This document shows, piece after piece, positions 38,095-45,997 of a DNA stretch of 64,000 nt (positions within the stretch are counted from its first letter, which is position 1; the number at the start of each line of letters is the position of its first letter). The stretch comes from Streptomyces sp. ITFR-16. Its GTDB lineage: Bacteria; Actinomycetota; Actinomycetes; Streptomycetales; Streptomycetaceae. Under the pieces are notes generated by a model that saw only the letters and a list, made by a program, of their open reading frames with translations, did no database searches and was not told where the DNA came from. The stretch spans positions 2,790,001 to 2,854,000 of the forward strand of contig NZ_CP134609.1 in NCBI RefSeq assembly GCF_031844705.1. Reading direction: 5' to 3'. The translations under genes were made by a program, and so were the position numbers.

Positions 38095-39087
38095 ATGAGC
38101 ACCACGACCGGAAAGGCCGCACAGCCGGCCAAGGTGCAGGCCGCGCCGGGGGCCACCGCGTCCCCGGCGGCCGGGCCGAAGGGACCGCGCAGGCGCGGGA
38201 AGCCCTCGATGGGTGTGCAGAACGTGGCCGGCTGGCTCTTCTCCACTCCCTTCCTCGTTCTCTTCCTCGTCTTCATGGCCGTCCCGATCATCGCCACGCT
38301 GGTGATGAGCTTCACGGACTTCGGGCTGCGCAACGTGACGCACCCGATGGACGCGAACTTCATCGGACTCGACAACTACACGCAGCTGTTCAGCGACGAC
38401 AAGTTCCTCAAGTCGCTGTTCAACACGGCGTACTTCGTGGTCGTCGGCGTCCCGCTGACGATCCTCATCGGACTGGTCGTCGCCGTACTGCTGAACAACG
38501 GCATCGACCGGGCCCGGACCTTCTTCCGCGTCGGCTTCTACGCCCCCGTCGTGACCACCATCGTGGCGGTCGCCGTCGTCTGGCGCTTCGTCCTCGACCC
38601 GAGCGACGGCCTGGTGGCGGGGCTCTTCTCCGAGGTGGGTCTCACCGCCCCGGACTTCCTGGGCTCCGAGACGCTCGCCATGCCCTCCATGATCGCGATG
38701 GCGGTCTGGCGCAACGTCGGCACGGTCATGGTCCTGTTCATCGCCGGCCTCCAGGCCATCCCCACCGAGGTGCGGGAGGCGGCACGGCTCGACGGGGCGA
38801 ACGTCTGGCAGGAGTTCAAGGGCATCACCGTCCCGCTGCTGCGGCCCACACTGCTCTACGCCACGGTGATCACCACCATCGGCTACCTCAACGTCTTCGA
38901 GGAGCCCTTCGTGATGACGCAGGGCGGCCCCTCGGACTCGACGCTCACCGTCTCGCTGAACATGTACCGCGAGGGCTTCAACTTCTTCCACATGGGCTAT
39001 GCGAGCGCCATGGCGTATGTCCTCTTCGTAGTGATCATGGGCATCACGGTGCTGCAGCTCCGACTGCTGAAGGACAACACGAAATGA
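38095..39087 (+). CDS. sugar ABC transporter permease, MalF type
   Basis: A 330-aa inner-membrane permease. After a disordered Ala/Pro/Lys-rich cytoplasmic N-terminus of about 40 residues come six helices, with the coupling segment REAARLDGANVWQEFKGITVP (EAA motif). It starts at ATG 38095, 5 bases after the binding-protein stop with AGGAG overlapping that stop, and overlaps the next gene by ATGA. Confidence 0.94.
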   Translation: MSTTTGKAAQPAKVQAAPGATASPAAGPKGPRRRGKPSMGVQNVAGWLFSTPFLVLFLVFMAVPIIATLVMSFTDFGLRNVTHPMDANFIGLDNYTQLFSDDKFLKSLFNTAYFVVVGVPLTILIGLVVAVLLNNGIDRARTFFRVGFYAPVVTTIVAVAVVWRFVLDPSDGLVAGLFSEVGLTAPDFLGSETLAMPSMIAMAVWRNVGTVMVLFIAGLQAIPTEVREAARLDGANVWQEFKGITVPLLRPTLLYATVITTIGYLNVFEEPFVMTQGGPSDSTLTVSLNMYREGFNFFHMGYASAMAYVLFVVIMGITVLQLRLLKDNTK

Positions 39088-39977
39088 GCGCGACCACCGC
39101 GGCCGGGCCGAAGTCCGTCGAGCCGAAGTCCGTCAAGCCGAAGTCCGCCGGGCCGAAGTCCGTGAAGCGGGTCCTCGTCTACGTCCTGCTCTCCGTCGGG
39201 CTGCTGATCATGTCGGCACCGTTCCTGTGGATGGCCCTCTCCTCGTTCAAGACGACGAGCGAGCTGACCGCGAGCCCGCCAGTCTGGATCCCGACCGAAT
39301 GGACCCTGGACAACTTCCGGGACCTGCTCGACAAGCTCGATCTGCCGCTGTACTTCATGAACTCGGTGATCGTGGCCGTGCTGGTCACCGTCTCGAACCT
39401 GGTGTTCTGCTCGATGCTCGGCTACGCCCTGGCCAAGCTGAACTTCGCCGGCCGCAACAAGATCTTCGGTCTGGTGCTGGGCGCGCTCATGGTGCCCGGC
39501 AACCTGATGCTGCTCCCGCTGTTCGTCCTGATGAGCAAGATGCAGCTGATCGACTCCTACGCCGGTCTGGTGCTGCCGTTCGCGGCGGGCGCCTTCGGGG
39601 TCTTCCTGATGCGGCAGTTCATGCAGTCGATCCCGGACGAGCTGCTGGAGGCGGCCCGGATGGACGGCGCCGGCGAGTGGTACATCTTCTGGCGGATCGT
39701 GATGCCGCTGGTGAAGCCCGCCCTGGCGACGCTGTCGATCTTCACGTTCCTCGGGTCCTGGAACAACTTCGTCTGGCCGCTCATCGCGACCAACGACCCC
39801 GACAAGTACACCCTCCCGGTCGCCCTGGCCACGTTCGCCACCGACCCCAACAAGGCGGGCGGCTCCAACGGAATGCTGATGGCCGGGTCCTTCCTGATCG
39901 TGCTGCCGGTCCTGGTCGTGTTCATCGCGCTCCAGCGGCACTTCACCCAGGGCATCGCCACGGCGGGCATGAAGTAG
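39084..39977 (+). CDS. sugar ABC transporter permease, MalG type
   Basis: A 297-aa MalG-type permease with six helices. The EAA-like coupling segment LEAARMDGAGEWYIFWRIVMP is intact, and the C-terminus (RHFTQGIATAGMK) is typical of the family. ATG 39084 overlaps the upstream stop by 4 bases. The cytoplasmic N-terminus contains four copies of a Pro-Lys-Ser pentapeptide unit encoded by a 15-bp tandem repeat. Confidence 0.94.
   Translation: MSATTAAGPKSVEPKSVKPKSAGPKSVKRVLVYVLLSVGLLIMSAPFLWMALSSFKTTSELTASPPVWIPTEWTLDNFRDLLDKLDLPLYFMNSVIVAVLVTVSNLVFCSMLGYALAKLNFAGRNKIFGLVLGALMVPGNLMLLPLFVLMSKMQLIDSYAGLVLPFAAGAFGVFLMRQFMQSIPDELLEAARMDGAGEWYIFWRIVMPLVKPALATLSIFTFLGSWNNFVWPLIATNDPDKYTLPVALATFATDPNKAGGSNGMLMAGSFLIVLPVLVVFIALQRHFTQGIATAGMK
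39108..39167 (+). repeat. 15-bp tandem repeat, four units, inside the MalG-type permease gene
   Basis: The decamer CCGAAGTCCG recurs at 39108, 39123, 39138 and 39153, exactly 15 bases apart. It encodes PKS(V/A)x units in the cytoplasmic N-terminus. Gain or loss of a unit by slippage would keep the frame. Confidence 0.85.
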
Positions 39978-40082
39978 TCCGCCCGGGGCGCCCCGGTCCG
40001 ACCGGCCGCCCCACCGATACGTACGAGGCCGCGCCCCACTCCGCCGGCCGCACCCCTTCACGCACCAGAAAGACAGTTTGCG

Positions 40083-41285
40083 ATGACTCACACCCAGGTC
40101 CCGTTCCCCGAAGGCTTCCTGTGGGGCGCCTCCACGGCCGCCCACCAGATCGAGGGCAACAACACCAACAGCGACTGGTGGGTCAAGGAGCACACCGCGG
40201 GCACCCACATCCAGGAGCCCAGCCTGGACGCCTGTGACAGCTACCACCGCTGGCGCGAGGACATGGACGTGCTCGCCGGACTGGGCTTCACCGACTACCG
40301 CTTCTCCATCGAGTGGGCCCGCATCGAGCCCGCCGAGGGGCGGTTCTCCCGCGCCGAGCTCGCCCACTACCGGCGGATGGTCGAGGGTGCCGTCGAGCGC
40401 GGGCTGCGCCCGATGGTCACGCTGCACCACTTCACCGTGCCCCAGTGGTTCGAGGAGCGCGGCGGCTTCACCTCCGAGGGCGCGACCGAGCTGTTCGCCC
40501 GGTACGTCGCGGCCTGCGCGCCCGTGATCGGCGAGGACGTGAGCCACGTCTGCACCATCAACGAGCCGAACATGATCGCCGTCATGGCGGGCCAGGCCAA
40601 GCGCGGCGACATCGGCTTCCCGCCCGCCGGTCTGCCCACCCCGGACGACGAGACCACCCTCGCCGTGATCGCCGCCCACCACGCGGCCGTCAAGGAGGTC
40701 AAGGCGATCAACCCCGCCATCCAGGTGGGCTGGACCATCGCCAACCAGGTCTACCAGGCCCTCCCCGGTGCCGAGGAGGTCACCGCGGCCTACCGCCACC
40801 CCCGCGAGGACGTCTTCATCGAGGCCGCGCGCGGCGACGACTGGATCGGTGTCCAGTCCTACACCCGGACGAAGATCGGCACCGACGGCCCGATCCCGAC
40901 GGCGGACGACGTCGAGCGCACCCTCACGCAGTGGGAGTACTACCCCGCCGCGGTCGGATACGCGCTGCGCCACACCGCCGAGGTCGTGGGCCGCGACATC
41001 CCGCTGATCGTCACCGAGAACGGCATCGCCACGGACGACGACAGCCGCCGGATCGACTACTACACGGGCGCGCTGAACGAGGTCGCCGCCGCGCTGGAGG
41101 ACGGCCTCAACGTCCAGGGCTATCTGGCCTGGAGCGCGCTCGACAACTACGAGTGGGGCTCGTACAAGCCGACCTTCGGGCTCATCGGGTGGAACCCCGA
41201 GACGTTCGAACGGCTGCCGAAGCCGTCCGCCCTCTGGCTGGGCGAGCTGGGCCGCACCCGCGCCCTGCCCCGCACCGCCGGCTGA
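40083..41285 (+). CDS. GH1 beta-glucosidase/beta-galactosidase
   Basis: A 400-aa cytoplasmic glycoside hydrolase of family 1 (N-terminus FPEGFLWGASTAAHQIEG). The acid/base Glu161 is in TINEPN and the nucleophile Glu312 in VTENG, both intact. The conserved WSALDNYEW sugar-binding segment is near the end. It is shorter than the usual 440-480 aa, but both catalytic motifs and the C-terminal strand are there. It lies 105 bases after the permease genes, followed by a strong terminator, and would split imported beta-linked di- or oligosaccharides to monosaccharides. Confidence 0.93.
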   Translation: MTHTQVPFPEGFLWGASTAAHQIEGNNTNSDWWVKEHTAGTHIQEPSLDACDSYHRWREDMDVLAGLGFTDYRFSIEWARIEPAEGRFSRAELAHYRRMVEGAVERGLRPMVTLHHFTVPQWFEERGGFTSEGATELFARYVAACAPVIGEDVSHVCTINEPNMIAVMAGQAKRGDIGFPPAGLPTPDDETTLAVIAAHHAAVKEVKAINPAIQVGWTIANQVYQALPGAEEVTAAYRHPREDVFIEAARGDDWIGVQSYTRTKIGTDGPIPTADDVERTLTQWEYYPAAVGYALRHTAEVVGRDIPLIVTENGIATDDDSRRIDYYTGALNEVAAALEDGLNVQGYLAWSALDNYEWGSYKPTFGLIGWNPETFERLPKPSALWLGELGRTRALPRTAG

Positions 41286-41325
41286 CCCCGGCCCACCGAC
41301 CGGGAACCCCTGACGGCTCCCGCCC

Positions 41326-41367
41326 GTACGGGAACCGGCGGAACCTGACCTCCGCCGGTTCCCGTAC
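41326..41367 (+). terminator. terminator after the GH1 gene
   Basis: Perfect 17-bp stem (41326-41342 with 41351-41367) and an 8-base loop, 40 bases after the GH1 stop and 85 bases before the next start. It would end the importer-GH1 transcript or give reduced read-through into the glycoamylase-like gene. Confidence 0.8.
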
Positions 41368-41452
41368 CGCACCACCGGCCGCTTTCGGCCACCGCACCGA
41401 GCACGCCACGAATCTCCCCCATCCCCCTTCTGCCACCGGGAGCCGGATCTTC

Positions 41453-42925
41453 ATGGACCGTCGCACGTTTCTCACCGCCACCGGGGCAGGGGCCGCCGCC
41501 CTCTCCCTCGGAGCCCTGTCCGCGCCCCCGGCGGGCGCCGTTGCCCACGGCCGCGCGCCGGACCGGGAGCTGCTGCTGCGCTGGTTCCGCGCCACGTATC
41601 GCTCGATCGAGGCCATGACGACCGATCTCGGGCTCGCCGTCGACAAGATCGATGTGAGCGGCCACGGCGGTGCCGTCCTCGCGCGCCAGACCTCGCCCAC
41701 CAACATCGGCTGCGGTCTCTGGTCCACCGTCGCCGCCGGCGGCCTCGGTGTGATCGACGACGCCACGATGCGGCGCAGGCTGGAGCGCACGGTCCGGTCC
41801 GTCGAGAAGCTGGAGCGCCCTCACGGCTTCTGGCTCAACTGGTACGACGCGCACGACGGTTCGGTGCTGACCGAGTGGCCCGGCACCGGGGACCCGGTCC
41901 GGCCGTTCCTCTCGTCCGTCGACAACGCCTGGCTGGTCACCGGCCTGCGCATCGCCGCGGACGCGGCGCCCGGGCTGGGGCCGCGCATCGCCCGGCTGCT
42001 GGCGGACGCCGACTGGTCGTACTACTACACGCCCTACGACCCGGCCGATCCGGTCGCCGGCCCCGGCCAGCTGCGCGGCGGCTTCTGGACCGACACCGGG
42101 GAGCCCACGGGCCATCACTACGGCGCCCTCAACACCGAGCCCCGGATGGCCAGTTACCTGGGCATCGCCGACGGTTCGCTGCCCGCAGACCACTACTGGC
42201 ACCTGCTGCGCACCATGCTCCCCGGCAACGAGCAGGAGCAGGAGCCGCAGGGCTCGTACGCGGCGATGGACGGCATCCGCGTCTGGCAGGGCCACTACAC
42301 GCACCGGGGCCGCAAGCTCGTCCCCACCTGGGGCGGGTCGATGTTCGAGGCCCTCATGGTGCCGCTCTTCGTACCGGAGCCCGAGTGGTCGCCGCGCTCG
42401 TGGGGCCGCAGCCACCAGCGGTATGTGCGCGGGCAGATCGAGCACGGCATGCAGGAGGCGCGGTACGGGTACTGGGGCTTCTCCCCCGCCAATGTGCCGG
42501 AGGGCGGCTATCAGGAGTACGGCGTCGACGCGCTCGGCATGCAGACCGACGGGTACGCCTCCAACACCGACCGGACGTACACGACGGACGGCGACCCGCT
42601 GCCGCCGGCGTCCGCGTTCACCAACGGTGTGGTCACCCCGCACGCCTCGTTCCTCGCGCTGCCCTACGCACCGGCCGAGGCGGTGACGAATCTGCGCGCG
42701 CTGGACCGTGATTTCGGCGCCTACCACGAGGGCTACGGCTTCCGGGACTCCGTCAACGTCTCCACCGGACGGGTCAGCGACTTCGCGCTCGCCCTCGACC
42801 AGGGCATGATCGCCGCCGCCCTGGCCCAGGCACTGCGCCCCGGGCTGCTCCAGCGGCCGTTCCGGACCGGCGGCTTCCGCTCCCGGGTACGGCCCCTGCT
42901 CGCCAAGGAGCGCTTCAGCATCTGA
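41453..42925 (+). CDS. Tat-exported glycoamylase-like (PF10091) protein, candidate beta-1,2-glucanase
   Basis: A 490-aa protein. The Tat signal (DRRTFLTATGAGAAALSLGA) predicts export in folded form. The rest looks like an all-alpha toroid of the glycoamylase-like family: SPTNIGCGLWSTVAA early, then GHHYGALNTEPRM, WGGSMFEALMVP and YGYWGFSP. PF10091 contains the GH144 endo-beta-1,2-glucanases, so an extracellular beta-glucan-cleaving role feeding the adjacent importer and GH1 enzyme is plausible; family assignment is from motif memory. ATG 41453 is chosen as it begins the Tat signal; a weak GGGAG lies upstream. Confidence 0.75.
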   Translation: MDRRTFLTATGAGAAALSLGALSAPPAGAVAHGRAPDRELLLRWFRATYRSIEAMTTDLGLAVDKIDVSGHGGAVLARQTSPTNIGCGLWSTVAAGGLGVIDDATMRRRLERTVRSVEKLERPHGFWLNWYDAHDGSVLTEWPGTGDPVRPFLSSVDNAWLVTGLRIAADAAPGLGPRIARLLADADWSYYYTPYDPADPVAGPGQLRGGFWTDTGEPTGHHYGALNTEPRMASYLGIADGSLPADHYWHLLRTMLPGNEQEQEPQGSYAAMDGIRVWQGHYTHRGRKLVPTWGGSMFEALMVPLFVPEPEWSPRSWGRSHQRYVRGQIEHGMQEARYGYWGFSPANVPEGGYQEYGVDALGMQTDGYASNTDRTYTTDGDPLPPASAFTNGVVTPHASFLALPYAPAEAVTNLRALDRDFGAYHEGYGFRDSVNVSTGRVSDFALALDQGMIAAALAQALRPGLLQRPFRTGGFRSRVRPLLAKERFSI

Positions 42926-42942
42926 GCCGCGCCGGGCCACGC

Positions 42943-42977
42943 GCCGGGTGACGGGCCGGTCCGGTCCGTCACCCGGC
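42943..42977 (+). terminator. terminator after the glycoamylase-like gene
   Basis: Perfect 12-bp stem GCCGGGTGACGG (42943-42954) with 42966-42977 and an 11-base loop, 17 bases after the stop. Confidence 0.75.
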
Positions 42978-43047
42978 CGGACCACGGGCCGGGGTCCGGC
43001 CCCTCGCCGGGTCGCGGCACCCCAGGTGCGGACATAGCCTCACAAAC

Positions 43048-45177
43048 GTGACGCCGCCTGTGAGCCGAACCCGGATCCTCATACCGGGCCGGGCCCTGCT
43101 CGCCGTGTTGTTGACGGTGGGCTGGCTGGCCCTTTCCCCCGCGCCGACCGCACGCGCCGACGGGCCGGTCGCGCTGTCCCGGGACGGGCAGATCACCGAC
43201 CGGGTGGGCGCGCTCGGGAACCGCAAGCCGCAGGTGGTCACCGCGCTCGACCAGCTCTACGACAAGCGCCGCGTCCAGCTCTTCGTGGCCTACGTCCGTG
43301 ACTTCTCCGGACGCTCCTCGCAGGACTGGGCCGACGAGACGGCCGACCGCAACGGACTCGGCCGGGACGACGTCCTGCTGGCCGTCGCCACCCACGACCG
43401 GCAGTACGCGTACTCCGTCGACCAGGACTCCCGCCTCACCGACGCGCAGCTCCAGGACGTGGCGAGCACCGCCATCGAGCCGGCGCTCAAGGAGAACGAC
43501 TGGGCGGGCGCCGCGATCGGGGCCGCCGACGGCTACTCCGCCGTCCTGGCCGGCGCCCCCGTCCCCACGCCCGCGATCACCCCGGGCGCCGACGACCCCG
43601 GCAGCGGGAAGTCCGCCGGCACGGACACCGGTGACCTGATCCTGCCGATCGTCCTCGTCGGCGGCGCCGGAGCGGTCGCCGCGTACGCCTTCACCCGGCG
43701 CAGACGGCGCGCCACCACCCGTACGACACCCGCCGCGACCGGCTGGGGGCCCGCCGGAGGCGGGCAGGGCGGTGCGCCGCCGCCCACTGCGCTGCCTGAG
43801 CTGGACGCCCGGGCCAAGCAGACCCTCGTCGACACGGACGACGCCGTCCGTACGAGCGACGAGGAACTCGGTTTCGCGACGGCCCAGTTCGGGGAGGAGG
43901 CGGCCACTCCGTTCACCGAGGCGGTCGCGTACGCCAAGGGCGAGCTGACGGCGGCGTTCCGGCTGCGCCAGCAGCTCGACGACGCGTTTCCTGAGGACGA
44001 CGCCACCCGGCGGCGGATGCTGGACGAGATCATCGGCCGCTGCGCGGACGCCAACGCCCGGCTGGACGCGGTCTCCGAGGACTTCGACCGGCTGCGGGAG
44101 CTGGAGCGCAACGCCCCGCAGGCCCTGGCGGCGGCCGAGACGGGGTTCCGCGCGCTCGCCGGCCGGGTCGCCGCGGCCGAGACCGCGCTCGCCGCGATGC
44201 GCGGCCGCTACGCGCAGTCCGCGTCGGCCCCGGTCGCGGGCGACGTCGAACAGGCCAAGGACCGGCTCGTCTTCGCGACGTCCTCGCTCAACCGGGCCCG
44301 GCAGGCGGTGGACGGCGGCGACAACGCGGCGGGCGCGGTGTACGTACGGGCCGCCGAGGGCGCGATCGGGCAGGCGGCAGCCCTCACCGACGGCATCGAC
44401 CGCCGGGCCCGGGAACTGGACGAGGCGGCGGGCAAGGTGTCGGCCGCCCTCACCGAGCTGGAGACGGACCTCGCGGACGCGGGCGGGCTGCTGGAGGGCA
44501 CGGCGCAGGGGGTCTCCACGGCGGATCTGCGCGGCCGGATCGCCCGCGCGCGGTCGGTGGCCGACGGCGTACGGCAGGAGGTCGGGGCCGGTCCGTACGA
44601 CCCGATCGACGCCCTGCGCCGGGTGGAGGAGGCGGACACGGCGCTGGACGAGGCGCTGGCCGGCGCACGCGAACAGGAGCAGGGCGACCGGCGGGCCCGC
44701 TCGCTGCTCGACCCGGCGATGCTCACCGCGCGCTCGGCGGTCGGTGCCGCGGCCGACTACATCACGACGAACCGGGGCGCGGTCGGCAGCCGGGCCAGGA
44801 CCCGGCTCGCGGAGGCCCAGCGGCGGCTGGAGCGGGCCCGCGAGCTGGCCGGCACGGACGACGCGCAGAGCGCGCTGGCCGAGGCCCAGCGGGCGGACGC
44901 ACTGGCCGGCGAGGCCCGGAGCCTCGCGGAGCAGGACGTGCGGTCGTACGGCGGTGGCGGCGGCACGGGCGGGATGCGGGGAGGCGGCCCGGGCGGCGGG
45001 ATGGGCGGCGCGGTCCTCGGCGGGATCATCCTCGGCGGCCTCATGGGCGGCGGCCGAGGAGGCGGGTTCGGCGGCGGTGGCGGCTTCGGGGGCGGCGGCT
45101 TCGGCGGGGGCGGCGGGCCGGGCAGCTTCGGCGGCGGGGGCACCCGCGGCCGCAGGGGCGGCGGCGGCCGCTTCTGA
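43048..45177 (+). CDS. TPM-domain membrane protein with coiled-coil region and Gly-rich tail
   Basis: A 709-aa protein. It has a signal peptide (ALLAVLLTVGWLALSPAPTARA), then an extracytoplasmic TPM domain (about residues 45-170, including the acidic DDVLLAVATHDRQYAYSVDQDS stretch read in parts). A transmembrane helix (about 195-215) is followed by a cytoplasmic region of about 400 residues rich in Ala, Arg and Glu with long helices, and a Gly-rich tail ending in RGRRGGGGRF. TPM domains occur in a thylakoid phosphatase and in bacterial envelope proteins of unclear role. It starts at GTG 43048. The pspA gene follows after 88 bases, suggesting an envelope-stress unit. Confidence 0.85.
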   Translation: MTPPVSRTRILIPGRALLAVLLTVGWLALSPAPTARADGPVALSRDGQITDRVGALGNRKPQVVTALDQLYDKRRVQLFVAYVRDFSGRSSQDWADETADRNGLGRDDVLLAVATHDRQYAYSVDQDSRLTDAQLQDVASTAIEPALKENDWAGAAIGAADGYSAVLAGAPVPTPAITPGADDPGSGKSAGTDTGDLILPIVLVGGAGAVAAYAFTRRRRRATTRTTPAATGWGPAGGGQGGAPPPTALPELDARAKQTLVDTDDAVRTSDEELGFATAQFGEEAATPFTEAVAYAKGELTAAFRLRQQLDDAFPEDDATRRRMLDEIIGRCADANARLDAVSEDFDRLRELERNAPQALAAAETGFRALAGRVAAAETALAAMRGRYAQSASAPVAGDVEQAKDRLVFATSSLNRARQAVDGGDNAAGAVYVRAAEGAIGQAAALTDGIDRRARELDEAAGKVSAALTELETDLADAGGLLEGTAQGVSTADLRGRIARARSVADGVRQEVGAGPYDPIDALRRVEEADTALDEALAGAREQEQGDRRARSLLDPAMLTARSAVGAAADYITTNRGAVGSRARTRLAEAQRRLERARELAGTDDAQSALAEAQRADALAGEARSLAEQDVRSYGGGGGTGGMRGGGPGGGMGGAVLGGIILGGLMGGGRGGGFGGGGGFGGGGFGGGGGPGSFGGGGTRGRRGGGGRF

Positions 45178-45265
45178 ACGACGCCCGCACCCGTAACCCG
45201 ACCCCGCCCGCGCCCGTGCGCACGGACCGCACCACGGAACGACCGGACCCCACAGGAGAGGTGCC

Positions 45266-45979
45266 ATGACCAAGCAGACCATTCTCGGACGCGTCACCCA
45301 GCTGGCGAAGGCCAACATCAACAGCCTGCTCGACCAGGCCGAGGACCCGCAGAAGATGCTGGACCAGCTGATCCGCGACTACACGTCGAACATCTCGGAG
45401 GCCGAGCAGGCCGTGGCCGCCACCATCGGCAATCTGCGGCTGATGGAGCAGGACCACCGGGAGGACGTCGAGGCGGCCGAGGAGTGGGGCGGCAAGGCGC
45501 TCGCCGCCAGCCGCAAGGCCGATGAGCTGCGGGCCGGCGGATCGGCCGCCGACGCCGACAAGTTCGACAACCTGGCCAAGGTCGCGCTCGGCCGCCAGCT
45601 CCAGTCGGAGAAGGAGGCGAAGACCGCCGAGCCCACCATCGCCTCGCAGACCGAGGTGGTCGACAAGCTCAAGACCGGCCTGGACCAGATGAAGGCGAAG
45701 CTGACCGAGCTGAAGGCCAAGCGCGACGAGCTGGTGGCGCGCGCCAAGTCCGCGCAGGCGCAGAACCAGATGATGGACTCCGTCAAGAACATCAACGTCC
45801 TCGACCCGACGAGCGAGCTGAGCCGGTTCGAGGACAAGGTGCGGCGCGAGGAGGCGAAGGCGGTGGGCAAGCAGGAGCTGGCCGCCTCCTCGCTGGACGC
45901 CCAGTTCGAGCAGCTGGACTCGCTGGGCGCCAGTGCCGAGGTCGAGGCCCGTCTCGCCGCGCTGAAGTCGGGCACCTGA
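45266..45979 (+). CDS. pspA: PspA/IM30-family envelope stress protein
   Basis: A 237-aa, almost entirely helical protein of the PspA/Vipp1 (ESCRT-III-like) family, with the family features NINSLLDQAEDPQKMLDQLI and an alternating coiled-coil body. These proteins polymerise on the inner face of the membrane to maintain its integrity. ATG 45266 is preceded by AGGAGAGG. It lies just downstream of the TPM protein gene and convergent with the phosphatase gene 18 bases away. In Streptomyces, PspA supports survival under envelope stress. Confidence 0.93.
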   Translation: MTKQTILGRVTQLAKANINSLLDQAEDPQKMLDQLIRDYTSNISEAEQAVAATIGNLRLMEQDHREDVEAAEEWGGKALAASRKADELRAGGSAADADKFDNLAKVALGRQLQSEKEAKTAEPTIASQTEVVDKLKTGLDQMKAKLTELKAKRDELVARAKSAQAQNQMMDSVKNINVLDPTSELSRFEDKVRREEAKAVGKQELAASSLDAQFEQLDSLGASAEVEARLAALKSGT

Positions 45980-45997
45980 GCCGGCCGGGGGCCGGCG

